47,639 nt of DNA from Clostridia bacterium (GTDB taxonomy: Bacteria; Bacillota; Clostridia; Christensenellales; Borkfalkiaceae). Below are positions 32,829 through 40,168 of this stretch, piece by piece; positions within the stretch are counted from its first letter, which is position 1; each line of letters begins with the position of its first letter. The stretch lies in the NCBI GenBank assembly GCA_017471785.1, contig JAFURP010000017.1, positions 1 to 47,639 on the forward strand. The letters are read 5' to 3'. Under the pieces are notes generated by a model. The model saw nothing but the letters and a program-made list of their open reading frames with translations. It ran no database searches and was not told the origin of the DNA. Both the position numbers and the translations under genes were made by a program.

Positions 32829-33218
32829 ATGAAAAACGAAGAAGCTTTCAGCTACACCTACACCGCACCCACCGAAAGAGAGCGTAGGGAGGTCGAAGAA
32901 ATTCGCCGAAAATACCAACCGGTAGAACAAACGCAATCGGATATGCAAAGATTGCAAACGCTCGACAACAAGGTCAACCTGCCGCCGATGGCGTACGCCC
33001 TTTCCCTCGGCGTGATCGGCACGCTTATCTTCGGCTTGGGCTTAACGCTCATTCTCGAATGGAGCAAGCCCGTTTTGGGCACGCTCGTAGCCCTTTTAGG
33101 CGTTTTACCCATCGCGCTCGCCTATCCCGTCCACCGTCGTTCCTTACGCAAGCGTAAGGAAAAATACGCGGCGGAAATTTTGGCGTTGTCCGAAAAGATC
33201 TTGGGTGAAAAAAAATAA
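32829..33218 (+). CDS. Small two-helix membrane protein
   Basis: This 129-residue protein has a charged N-terminus (about 1-50) with an R-K-Y-Q-P motif, two membrane helices (about 52-75 and 80-98) and a very basic C-terminal helix (H-R-R-S-L-R-K-R-K). Its ATG abuts the stop of the previous gene, with AAGGA upstream, so they are coupled. It is the last gene of the two-component operon, before a strong terminator. Function unknown. Confidence 0.85.
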   Translation: MKNEEAFSYTYTAPTERERREVEEIRRKYQPVEQTQSDMQRLQTLDNKVNLPPMAYALSLGVIGTLIFGLGLTLILEWSKPVLGTLVALLGVLPIALAYPVHRRSLRKRKEKYAAEILALSEKILGEKK

Positions 33219-33235
33219 AAAGGGAAAAAAGGATA

Positions 33236-33284
33236 AAAGCAATAAGACCGTAAAAAATTTTTACGCGGTTTTATTGCTTTTTTT
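33236..33284 (+). terminator. Terminator of the two-component operon
   Basis: AAAGCAATAA pairs with TTATTGCTTT, with inner pairing ACCG/CGGT, then a run of T's. Its 3' arm contains the -35 (TTGCTT) of the next gene. Confidence 0.85.
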
Positions 33285-33302
33285 TGCCGTTCGTGGTATA
33301 AT
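33274..33302 (+). promoter_or_regulatory. Promoter of the propeller protein gene, predicted leaderless
   Basis: TTGCTT (33274-33279), 17 bases, TATAAT (33297-33302); the start codon at 33311 is 8 bases on. No ribosome binding site is seen. The -35 lies in the terminator stem. Confidence 0.7.
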
Positions 33303-33310
33303 AAAAGCGT

Positions 33311-35671
33311 ATGAGGAAATTTTTCGTAAAAACGACGACGGCAATTTTCGGCTGTGCCGCCCTGCTTTCGGCGGCGGCAGGCTTTTTCGCGCTCCAAACG
33401 ACCGCGCCCGCAAACGCGGACGGCGTTTCGGGCGATACGCTCGTCGCGCCCAAAACCTACGAAGAATATTTGCCCTTGACCCAACCGACGGACGTCGCGG
33501 TTTCGGAAAATTACACCGCGATCGCAGACGGAAACGTTCTCTATATCTACGATAGGGAGGAGGGCGTCTACCGCGAATATACGCACGGCAACGGCGCCAC
33601 CGAATCGCATATCAAAAAAGTACAGTTCGACGAATACGAAACGCTGTATTTCTTGGACGGCTCGACGAGCACCAACTTCTATCGATTCAACGTGGAAACG
33701 GGCGAAGAAAGGCGGTTGGACCTTGCCTGCGGCACCTTCCTCGTTGCGGGAAGCGACCTGTATTTCACCAACGCGCAGGAGGAGCTGTACGCGGCGAGCT
33801 TGCACGCCTCCGACCTCTCCTCCACCCCCTTACATTGGAGCGACGGAGGAATTTGCAAAGACGTATCCTCCCTCGCCTTTTGGAACGAGGAGCTGTATTT
33901 CATTCAATCCGATTATAACTTGATGAAGATCGACCCCAAAGCGACCGAAGCTCCCAAATACGGTACGGCACGCATTAGGTCCTTTCTCTCGAATATCACC
34001 TCTATCGCAATCGCCGAGGGCGTGCTTGCCTGCACGAAGGCTTCGGGCGATCTCGAAGCGTATCCCTTGCCCTGCCGCGACGAAACGGAAGCGGTCTTTA
34101 CCGCAAGCGGCGAGTTCACCGCCCTTTCCCCGTTCGGCGCGCATATCTACGCGGTGCAAACGGACGGCGGCGTGATCAAGCAATATTCCACCGCCCAAGC
34201 CGCGTTCACCGATTTTGAAATTTGCTCCGCCTCGAACGCGCCCAACCGCTTTAGCGGCGCGACGGCGCTTTTCCTTTCGGACGACCGACTGTTTATCGCG
34301 GACAACGCCAACGGGCGCGTTTCGGTATACGATACGCAAGCCGAACGCTTTGAAAACGCGTTCGTCTCTACCCTGTCCCCCTCCTTTTTGAGCGCGGACG
34401 GCGAAAATCTTATCGCGGCGAACGGCGAGCAGGCGGCGATCTACGCTCTTTCGGGCGAAAGCCTGGGCGCGGAGCTGGCGCGCTTCGACGGCTTCACGGG
34501 CGAGATCAAGGGCGTGGCGAGCGTTTACGGCAAGCACTATCTCGTAACCGACGCAAATTATTTCTACGCCTTTGAAAAAGCGGCAAGCGGCGAATGGACG
34601 AAGCGGGAGATCAAAAAGGACTCCACGCGCTATCCCTCCACGCTCGTCGCGGACGCGTACGGTAATTTGTATATCCGTAGCGGACGGAGCGTATACGCGT
34701 TTACGGAAGCGGAATTTACGGACGGAGAGCAAAGCGGCAGGGAGGTCTTCGACAGTCTGCCCGAAGCCACGCAAAGGATCGCCGTCGATTACGAGCAAAA
34801 TATTTACGCGCTCGCCGATAATCAAATTACCGTCAACGGCGATACGGCGGTCGATTTTTCCACGCCTTTGGTCTACGGAACGGGCGTTTCGGTATCGGCG
34901 TTCGCGTTCGGGATCGAGGAGAACGCCGGATATCTTTTGTGCGACGGAAGCTACGTGATCAAGACGAAACGATTAAACCTGCCGACGGTGAAAAGTATTC
35001 CCGTAAACGGCGCTGACGAGGAAATTTTCAGCGAACGGAGCGCGAACGTTTCCGTCGTAGAAACGAAAGAAAACGCGCTGTTTATCGCGTTCGAGCTTTC
35101 GGCGCTGAAAGAGCAAACGGTATTCCCCTATCTTTCGTACGAAAGAAAAGAAAGCGCGCAAACGGCGCTTAAAATGGGCGAAGCGGGGAAATATACCCTG
35201 CTGGCGCTGTTCGACGAAGGCAAGAACGAATACGCAACCTATCTCGTTTTGACGGCGGCTTGCACGCCGCTTGCCCAAAACGAATACGCGGCGGTATACG
35301 AGGGAGAAACGCAAACGGGGTATATTACGAGCGAGGTCACGCTGTATAAATTCCCCTATTTGAACGAGCTTTTGGCGGTGGATACCCTGCCGAGAAACGC
35401 GGAGATCAAATTGCTCGGCGAGGTGAATAAGCTCGACCACGAATATTACCACGTCTCGTATACGGACGAAAACGGCGTGGAAAAGACGGGCTACGTACCT
35501 AAATCGTACGCCTCTACGATCGACGCCGCGCCCCCCGAGAGCGAAACGGTAGTTTACGGCGATACGGAGAGCGATACCGATTCCGTATGGCGGCTCGCCT
35601 ATCTCGTACTCGGCTTCGCACTCGTATGTATCCTCGCGGATTATTTGATATTACGCAAGAAAAAGCAATAG
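33311..35671 (+). CDS. Surface beta-propeller protein with SH3-like domain and C-terminal membrane anchor
   Basis: This 786-residue protein has a signal peptide (about 1-36), a long region of repeated short beta blades (about 50-620) with motifs such as G-N-V-L-Y-I-Y-D, N-G-R-V-S-V-Y-D and G-N-L-Y-I-R-S-G, fitting one or two NHL/YVTN-type propellers, then an SH3-like domain (about 655-735, with T-G-Y-V-P-K-S-Y-A) and a membrane helix near 755-775 followed by R-K-K-K-Q. It is thus held on the outer face of the membrane and may bind wall or other ligand. It has its own promoter and is monocistronic. Function unknown. Confidence 0.85.
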   Translation: MRKFFVKTTTAIFGCAALLSAAAGFFALQTTAPANADGVSGDTLVAPKTYEEYLPLTQPTDVAVSENYTAIADGNVLYIYDREEGVYREYTHGNGATESHIKKVQFDEYETLYFLDGSTSTNFYRFNVETGEERRLDLACGTFLVAGSDLYFTNAQEELYAASLHASDLSSTPLHWSDGGICKDVSSLAFWNEELYFIQSDYNLMKIDPKATEAPKYGTARIRSFLSNITSIAIAEGVLACTKASGDLEAYPLPCRDETEAVFTASGEFTALSPFGAHIYAVQTDGGVIKQYSTAQAAFTDFEICSASNAPNRFSGATALFLSDDRLFIADNANGRVSVYDTQAERFENAFVSTLSPSFLSADGENLIAANGEQAAIYALSGESLGAELARFDGFTGEIKGVASVYGKHYLVTDANYFYAFEKAASGEWTKREIKKDSTRYPSTLVADAYGNLYIRSGRSVYAFTEAEFTDGEQSGREVFDSLPEATQRIAVDYEQNIYALADNQITVNGDTAVDFSTPLVYGTGVSVSAFAFGIEENAGYLLCDGSYVIKTKRLNLPTVKSIPVNGADEEIFSERSANVSVVETKENALFIAFELSALKEQTVFPYLSYERKESAQTALKMGEAGKYTLLALFDEGKNEYATYLVLTAACTPLAQNEYAAVYEGETQTGYITSEVTLYKFPYLNELLAVDTLPRNAEIKLLGEVNKLDHEYYHVSYTDENGVEKTGYVPKSYASTIDAAPPESETVVYGDTESDTDSVWRLAYLVLGFALVCILADYLILRKKKQ

Positions 35672-35697
35672 TATAACGAAAGGCAACCGCCTTTTGA

Positions 35698-35703
35698 TAT
35701 AAT
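35698..35703 (+). promoter_or_regulatory. Extended -10 promoter of the leader-mgtE transcript
   Basis: TGATATAAT gives an extended -10 (TG-N-TATAAT); the -35 region is poor, as allowed for this promoter type. It sits 24 bases before the leader ORF. Confidence 0.55.
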
Positions 35704-35726
35704 AAAAAAAACAAAGGAGCGACACT

Positions 35727-35807
35727 ATGGATCATCTAAGTAAGAACGGCGTAGAACCGCTAAGAACCGCGCGCGTAGGGTCGCTTTACGGCCGTTTACG
35801 CAGGTAG
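35727..35807 (+). CDS. 26-residue leader peptide ORF upstream of mgtE
   Basis: An ATG preceded at ideal distance by AAAGGAG opens a 26-codon frame beginning MDHLSKNGVEPL and ending in an Arg-rich YGRLRR. Its TAG stop lies inside the first arm of a hairpin (35802-35828). It is too short for a structural protein and lies 50 bases before mgtE on the same predicted transcript, so a regulatory leader peptide is the best reading. This is inferred; no known leader-peptide family was recognised. Confidence 0.6.
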   Translation: MDHLSKNGVEPLRTARVGSLYGRLRR

Positions 35808-35851
35808 ATAGCGGCAATACGCTACCTTATCGAAAACGCATAGAAAGGTAG
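35802..35851 (+). promoter_or_regulatory. Competing hairpins before mgtE (putative translational attenuator)
   Basis: Arm A (AGGTAG, 35802-35807, contains the leader stop) and arm C (AAGGTAG, 35845-35851, the mgtE ribosome binding site) can each pair with arm B (CTACCTT, 35822-35828). A:B leaves the site free; B:C hides it. A ribosome sitting at the leader stop would cover A and favour B:C. Confidence 0.5.
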
Positions 35852-35857
35852 AGTATT

Positions 35858-37537
35858 ATGAAAAAGGAACTTTTGGAATTTTTGGCGGCGCAAAACTATC
35901 GAAGCGCCGCGGAGCTGGTAAACAAATACACCCCTGCGGAGCTTGCGGAGACGTTGGAGGAAGCGGAGAAAGCGGATATCCCCTCCCTTTGTCGGGAGCT
36001 TGATAGCGAGCTGCTTGCCGACGCGTTGCTGCTCCTGTCCCCCGCCTTGAAGGAGGACGTCATCAACGGGCTTCGCGACGACGAGCTGGAAAAGGTATTC
36101 GAGGAAATGTCCGTAGACGAAACGGTGGACGTTATCGAGGATATGCCGCAGGAGATCGTGCGGAGGATCGCCGAGAGCGAGGAGATCGTACAGCTTTTGA
36201 CCGAGCGCAATTTCACCGTCTTAAAGCCGCTCATCTCGTCTATGAACGGTATCGACCTTGCGAGAGCGTTCGAGCAAATCGAAAACGAGGGCGACCTGCC
36301 CCTGTTGTTCCGCATTTTGCCCAAGGATCTGGCGGCGGAGACCTTCGTCGAAATGGACAGCGACTTAAAAGAGAAGCTGATCTATAAGCTGAACGATCGC
36401 GAGCTGCGCGCCGTTATGGACGAGCTGTTCCTCGACGACACGGTCGATCTGATCGAGGAAATGCCGGCGAGCGTGGTCAAGCGCGTTTTGGCGCAAAGCG
36501 ACAGCGAAACGCGCGCGTATATCAACGAGATATTGAAATATCCCAAGGATAGCGCGGGCAGCATAATGACTATCGAATACGTCGCGCTCAAGCCCACGAT
36601 GACGGTGGACGAGGCGTTCGAGCGGATACGAAAGACGGCGATCGACAAGGAAACCATCTACACCTGCTACGTCACCGACCCGACGAATAAGCTGTTGGGT
36701 TTGGTCACGGCAAAGGATCTTATGCTCGCAAGCAAGAGCGCCGTAATTGCCGATATTATGAACGAAAACGTCATTTACGCGCACACGGAGGACGATAAGG
36801 AAACGGTTGCGCGGACGATCTCCGATTACGGCTTTTTGGCGCTTCCGATCGTGGATAGGGAAACGCGGCTCGTGGGTATCGTTACCGTCGACGACGCAAT
36901 GGTCGTCCTGCAATCGGAGAACACGGAAGATATCGCGAAGATGGCGGCAGTCACCCCTACCGACAAGCCCTATCTCAAAACGAGTATTTGGCGCATTTGC
37001 TTAAACCGGTTGCCTTGGCTTTTACTGCTGTTGCTCTCCTCCACCTTTTCGGGGCTGATCATCTCGGCGAACGAAGCTACGCTCAATATGCCGATCTACG
37101 GTATCGTGCTCACCGCTTGTATGCCTATGCTGATGGGTACGGGCGGTAACGCAGGCTCACAGGCTTCGGCAATGATCATTCGCGGTCTTGCCATAGGCGA
37201 AGTGGACTTTTCCGATTTTTGGCGGGTCGTGTGGAAGGAGGTGCGCGTGTCCTTTTTGCTCGGCTCTATCCTTTCGGCGGCTTGCTTTGCCAAGGTAATG
37301 CTCGTCGATAAGCTGTACGCCGTCGCAAACGGTACGCTCGTAGGCTTGGTCATTTCCCTGTCTATGTGCGTTACCATCGTGATCGCCAAGCTGATCGGGT
37401 CTATGCTTCCCCTGCTTGCGAAAAAACTGCGCCTCGACCCTGCCGTCGTCGCCTCCCCTTTTATCACGACCATCGTCGACGTGCTTTCCCTCACCGTCTA
37501 TTGCGCGTTTGCCGTCGCTATGCTCGGCACGCTGTAA
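35858..37537 (+). CDS. mgtE: Magnesium transporter MgtE with duplicated N-terminal domain
   Basis: This 559-residue protein is longer than usual MgtE (about 450). Two copies of the helical MgtE_N domain are present (about 1-112 and 113-225): each has a D-E-T/D-T-V-D-(V/L)-I-E-(D/E)-M-P segment. Two CBS domains follow (about 230-350), which sense Mg2+ and gate the channel, then a connecting helix and five membrane helices (about 380-558) with P-M-L-M-G-T-G-G-N-A-G-S-Q, the MgtE pore signature, and the Asp near L-R-L-D-P-A. It imports Mg2+ down its gradient. A leader ORF with alternative hairpins precedes it. Confidence 0.96.
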   Translation: MKKELLEFLAAQNYRSAAELVNKYTPAELAETLEEAEKADIPSLCRELDSELLADALLLLSPALKEDVINGLRDDELEKVFEEMSVDETVDVIEDMPQEIVRRIAESEEIVQLLTERNFTVLKPLISSMNGIDLARAFEQIENEGDLPLLFRILPKDLAAETFVEMDSDLKEKLIYKLNDRELRAVMDELFLDDTVDLIEEMPASVVKRVLAQSDSETRAYINEILKYPKDSAGSIMTIEYVALKPTMTVDEAFERIRKTAIDKETIYTCYVTDPTNKLLGLVTAKDLMLASKSAVIADIMNENVIYAHTEDDKETVARTISDYGFLALPIVDRETRLVGIVTVDDAMVVLQSENTEDIAKMAAVTPTDKPYLKTSIWRICLNRLPWLLLLLLSSTFSGLIISANEATLNMPIYGIVLTACMPMLMGTGGNAGSQASAMIIRGLAIGEVDFSDFWRVVWKEVRVSFLLGSILSAACFAKVMLVDKLYAVANGTLVGLVISLSMCVTIVIAKLIGSMLPLLAKKLRLDPAVVASPFITTIVDVLSLTVYCAFAVAMLGTL

Positions 37538-37550
37538 AAAAATTACACGA

Positions 37551-37584
37551 AAAAAGGAGTTCCTCGCGAACTCCTTTTTATTTT
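37551..37584 (+). terminator. mgtE terminator
   Basis: AAAAAGGAGTTC and GAACTCCTTTTT pair around a 5-base loop, with a T-rich tail, 13 bases after the mgtE stop. Confidence 0.88.
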
Positions 37585-37703
37585 ACCGCAACGCAGCGCT
37601 TCGCGTTGCATTGCATTTCACTTATAGAGGTAAAATTTATACGAGCTTGGCTGCAAGATGCCGCCAAGCCTTTCTAGCTTTCGTTAAAGCTTATATGTAG
37701 CAT

Positions 37704-37750
37704 ATCGTCATTGTGAACGGCGGCGTTAACCGAAGTACGGCAATCTCATT
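37704..37750. repeat. Short REP-like palindromic repeat, copy 2
   Basis: Starts ATCGTCATTG and ends GGCAATCTCATT, the same ends as 864-900; the middle differs. Confidence 0.5.
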
Positions 37751-37756
37751 TTTATT

Positions 37757-37857
37757 GAAGTAAAATTGCGTAGCTGCAAGCAGTTCAAGGCGTCGTGATA
37801 ATTGTATACTCGGAGCCAAGCGAAGTAAAATTGCGTAGATGCGAGCAGTTCAAGGCG
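37757..37857. repeat. 36-base direct repeat, two copies
   Basis: The 36 bases at 37757-37792 recur at 37822-37857 with two mismatches, 65 bases apart. Each begins GAAGTAAAATTGCGTAG and ends AGTTCAAGGCG. The second copy forms the left side of the inverted-repeat element. Confidence 0.7.
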
Positions 37858-37928
37858 GAGCGAGGGCGCGTACCGATAGTACGTAACCGAGCGACAACGC
37901 CGAAATGCGAAGTATATACGCAATTTTA
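37826..37928. repeat. Interspersed element with 12-bp inverted ends
   Basis: TAAAATTGCGTA (37826-37837) and TACGCAATTTTA (37917-37928) are perfect inverted ends. The interior shares GCGAGGGCGC and GTAACCGAGCG with the element at 23823-23960. Its right end overlaps the cysK stop codon. Confidence 0.6.
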
Positions 37929-38843
37929 TAAAATCGATAAATACCTGCCCCCGTCGTCAGGCAACACCACCACGATATTTTTACCCTCGTATTCGTTGCG
38001 TTTGGCAAGCTCTATCGCCGCCGCGAGCGCCGCGCCCGAGGAAACGCCTGCGAAGATTCCCTCCGTTTTACCGAGCGCACGCATAGCGCTTAACGCGTCC
38101 TCGTCCGTCACCGTCAAAACCTCGTCGTACACCGATCTATCGAGCACCTTTGGTATAAAATTCGCGCCGATGCCCTGAATGGCGTGCGGTCCCGCTTTGC
38201 CGCCCGAAAGCAAAGGCGAAGCCGCGGGCTCTACCGCGTACACCTTGCTACGCGGCGCTTTTTCTTTGAGATAGCGCCCTACGCCCGTGAGCGTGCCGCC
38301 CGTACCCACGCCGGCTACGAACGCGTCCACTTTACCCTCCAACGCTTGATAAATTTCGGGAGCGGTCGTTTCGTAATGCGCCTTGGGGTTGGCAGGATTT
38401 TCAAATTGCCCCGCAATGATCGCGTTGGGCGTTTGGGTAAGCAATTCGTCGGCTTTATCCACCGCCCCTTGCATACCCTTTTCGCCGTCGGTGAGTACGA
38501 TCTTCGCGCCGTACGCCGCGATCAGCTTGCGCCGTTCCACCGACATACCGTCGGGCATCACGATCACCGCTTGATAGCCGCGTGCCGCCGCCACGAGCGC
38601 AAGCCCTACGCCCGTATTGCCCGAGGTAGGCTCGATCACCGTGCCCCCTTTTTGCAACGCGCCGCTTTTTTCCGCTTCGTCGAGCATATATTTCGCCACG
38701 CGGTCCTTGATAGAACCGCCCGCGTTTGTACCCTCTAGCTTCGCGTACAGTCTACCTTTGAGCGCGTGCGCCTTTTCCGTTTTTTTCAGCCGTACGAGCG
38801 GCGTATTGCCGATCGCGTTTTCCACGGAAGCGTAAACTTTCAT
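37926..38843 (-). CDS. cysK: Cysteine synthase (O-acetylserine sulfhydrylase)
   Basis: This 305-residue PLP enzyme makes cysteine from O-acetylserine and sulfide. The PLP lysine is K46 in G-S-I-K-D-R; T-S-G-N-T-G (72-77) binds the substrate, G-T-G-G-T-L-T-G (about 174-181) binds the phosphate, and G-V-S-S-G-A-A is present near 263. The ATG at 38843 has AAGGAGAGAGG upstream and lies 11 bases after the HAD phosphatase gene, so it belongs to the operon led by the NarL-type pair. The stop codon is within an interspersed repeat. No serine acetyltransferase gene is near. Confidence 0.95.
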   Translation of the reverse strand: MKVYASVENAIGNTPLVRLKKTEKAHALKGRLYAKLEGTNAGGSIKDRVAKYMLDEAEKSGALQKGGTVIEPTSGNTGVGLALVAAARGYQAVIVMPDGMSVERRKLIAAYGAKIVLTDGEKGMQGAVDKADELLTQTPNAIIAGQFENPANPKAHYETTAPEIYQALEGKVDAFVAGVGTGGTLTGVGRYLKEKAPRSKVYAVEPAASPLLSGGKAGPHAIQGIGANFIPKVLDRSVYDEVLTVTDEDALSAMRALGKTEGIFAGVSSGAALAAAIELAKRNEYEGKNIVVVLPDDGGRYLSIL

Positions 38844-38854
38844 ACCCTCTCTCC

Positions 38855-39496
38855 TTATACCATTCGCAACAATTCTTCCGCCGTCCGCGCAAGCTTGGTC
38901 GCGCCGTTTTCGCAAAGAAACCGTTCATCGCGAAAGCCCCAAGTTACGCTGATACAGTCCACCCCCGCGTTTCGCGCCGTTTGGATATCCACGTCCGAAT
39001 CGCCGATATACACCGTTTCCTCGCGGCTTGCGCTCAGCTTTTCCATAACGGTATAAAGGGCGTCGGGCGCGGGCTTTTTACGGATACCGAGCGCCTCGTT
39101 CTCCCCCACGGCCTCGTCCAAAAGTCCGTAGAAATAGGCGTCGGCGAGCCGCTTTACCGCAAAATCCGCTTTATTGGACAGCACGGCGAGCTTCGCGCCC
39201 CGTGCGCGCAAGGCGCGGAGCAGGTCCAAGATCCCCTCGTAGGGCTTGGTCAGATCCTCGCAATGATCTTGATAATGCGCCCGAAACGCCGCCAAGACCG
39301 CTTCTAAATCAGCGTCATGCGCGCCGATCGCGCGACGGATCAAATTTTTAATACCGTTTCCGACGAAGCTTTGCACCTCGGCTTTCGTCCTTTGCGGCAG
39401 GGAAAACGCCGCGAGCGCGGCGTTGGTGGACGAAGTCAGATCGTCCAACGTATCCAAAAGCGTTCCGTCTAAATCAAATACGATCGTCTTATACAT
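38855..39496 (-). CDS. HAD-family phosphatase, phosphoglycolate phosphatase-like
   Basis: This 213-residue protein has the HAD motifs D-L-D-G-T-L (8-13, nucleophile and acid Asp), V-L-S-N-K (about 105), K-K-P-A-P-D-A-L and I-G-D-S-D-V-D (about 165-171), with a helical cap (about 15-85) as in Gph/PpaX phosphatases. It probably dephosphorylates a small metabolite such as phosphoglycolate or pyrophosphate; substrate is uncertain. It lies between the response regulator (24 bases) and cysK, with a weak ribosome binding site. Confidence 0.88.
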   Translation of the reverse strand: MYKTIVFDLDGTLLDTLDDLTSSTNAALAAFSLPQRTKAEVQSFVGNGIKNLIRRAIGAHDADLEAVLAAFRAHYQDHCEDLTKPYEGILDLLRALRARGAKLAVLSNKADFAVKRLADAYFYGLLDEAVGENEALGIRKKPAPDALYTVMEKLSASREETVYIGDSDVDIQTARNAGVDCISVTWGFRDERFLCENGATKLARTAEELLRMV

Positions 39497-39520
39497 GGTA
39501 TGCCCGTTTCTCTCTTTTTC

Positions 39521-40168
39521 TTACAATACCGCTTGAATGGCGCGGACCGCTTCGGCGCGGTTTTCGCTGCCCGTTTTGACGTAGATGGAGGAAACGTAAT
39601 TCCTCGTCGTTCCCTCGGTCAGCTTAAGCGCCGCCGAAATTTGACGGTTGGTGAAGCCCTCGTACATCATCAACGCGATCTCCACCTCCCTGCCCGAAAG
39701 GGAAAAGGCGCGCGTGAGCTTGATCTCCCTGTCCGCCGCGACGTTTTTCGCGGCGTCGGTGATACGGCGCGCGATCTTGGAGGGGAGAATGGTATCCCCC
39801 TTATACGCGTTTTTCACCGCGTCGATAAGCGCGGACGAGCTCGTATCCTTAAGCAAATAACCGCTCGCGCCGTTATTGATGGCGTTGAGGATATAGTCGC
39901 TGTCGTCAAAGGTCGTCAAAACGACCACCTTGACGTCGGGATATTCCGATTTGATGCGCTGGGTAGCCACTACGCCGTTCATATTGGGCATACGGATATC
40001 CATCAGCACCACGTCGGGACGGTACCGTCCTATCTTTTCGAACGCGTCGAAGCCGTCCGAAGCCAACGCCACGACCTCCAAGCCACCGTCCGTTTCCAAA
40101 ACGCTTTTCAGCTCTTGCGCAAGCTCCTTTTGATCGTCCGCTACGATCAGTTTGATCTTTTCCGTCAT
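39521..40168 (-). CDS. NarL/LuxR-family response regulator
   Basis: This 215-residue protein has a receiver domain with D57 (V-L-M-D-I-R-M-P) as phosphoacceptor and V-L-T-T-F-D-D and L-L-K-D-T of the NarL group, then a LuxR-type helix-turn-helix (about 150-212) with L-S-G-R-E-V-E-I-A and N-R-Q-I-S-A-A-L-K-L-T-E-G-T. It is the partner of the kinase upstream, whose stop overlaps its ATG (ATGA); GGAGG precedes it. Genes downstream (HAD phosphatase, cysK) are probably co-transcribed but need not be its targets. Confidence 0.95.
   Translation of the reverse strand: MTEKIKLIVADDQKELAQELKSVLETDGGLEVVALASDGFDAFEKIGRYRPDVVLMDIRMPNMNGVVATQRIKSEYPDVKVVVLTTFDDSDYILNAINNGASGYLLKDTSSSALIDAVKNAYKGDTILPSKIARRITDAAKNVAADREIKLTRAFSLSGREVEIALMMYEGFTNRQISAALKLTEGTTRNYVSSIYVKTGSENRAEAVRAIQAVL

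Larger units (their letters stand above)
37538..37925. other. Repeat-rich intergenic region between mgtE and cysK
   Basis: This 388-base gap holds the mgtE terminator (37551-37584), a GCAACGC/GCGTTGC hairpin (37588-37609) related to the GTGA-type repeats, a REP-like copy (37704-37750), a 36-base direct repeat (37757-37792 and 37822-37857, two mismatches) and an inverted-repeat element (37826-37928). No credible gene was found. Confidence 0.7.

Noticed and set aside
35672..35857. M-box or other metal riboswitch before mgtE
   Set aside because: The leader is only about 150 bases and lacks the conserved M-box segments; a short ORF and small competing hairpins explain it better.
37757..37857. 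CRISPR-like repeat
   Set aside because: Only two copies, imperfect, with 29 bases between and part of an inverted-repeat element; no cas genes in the window.
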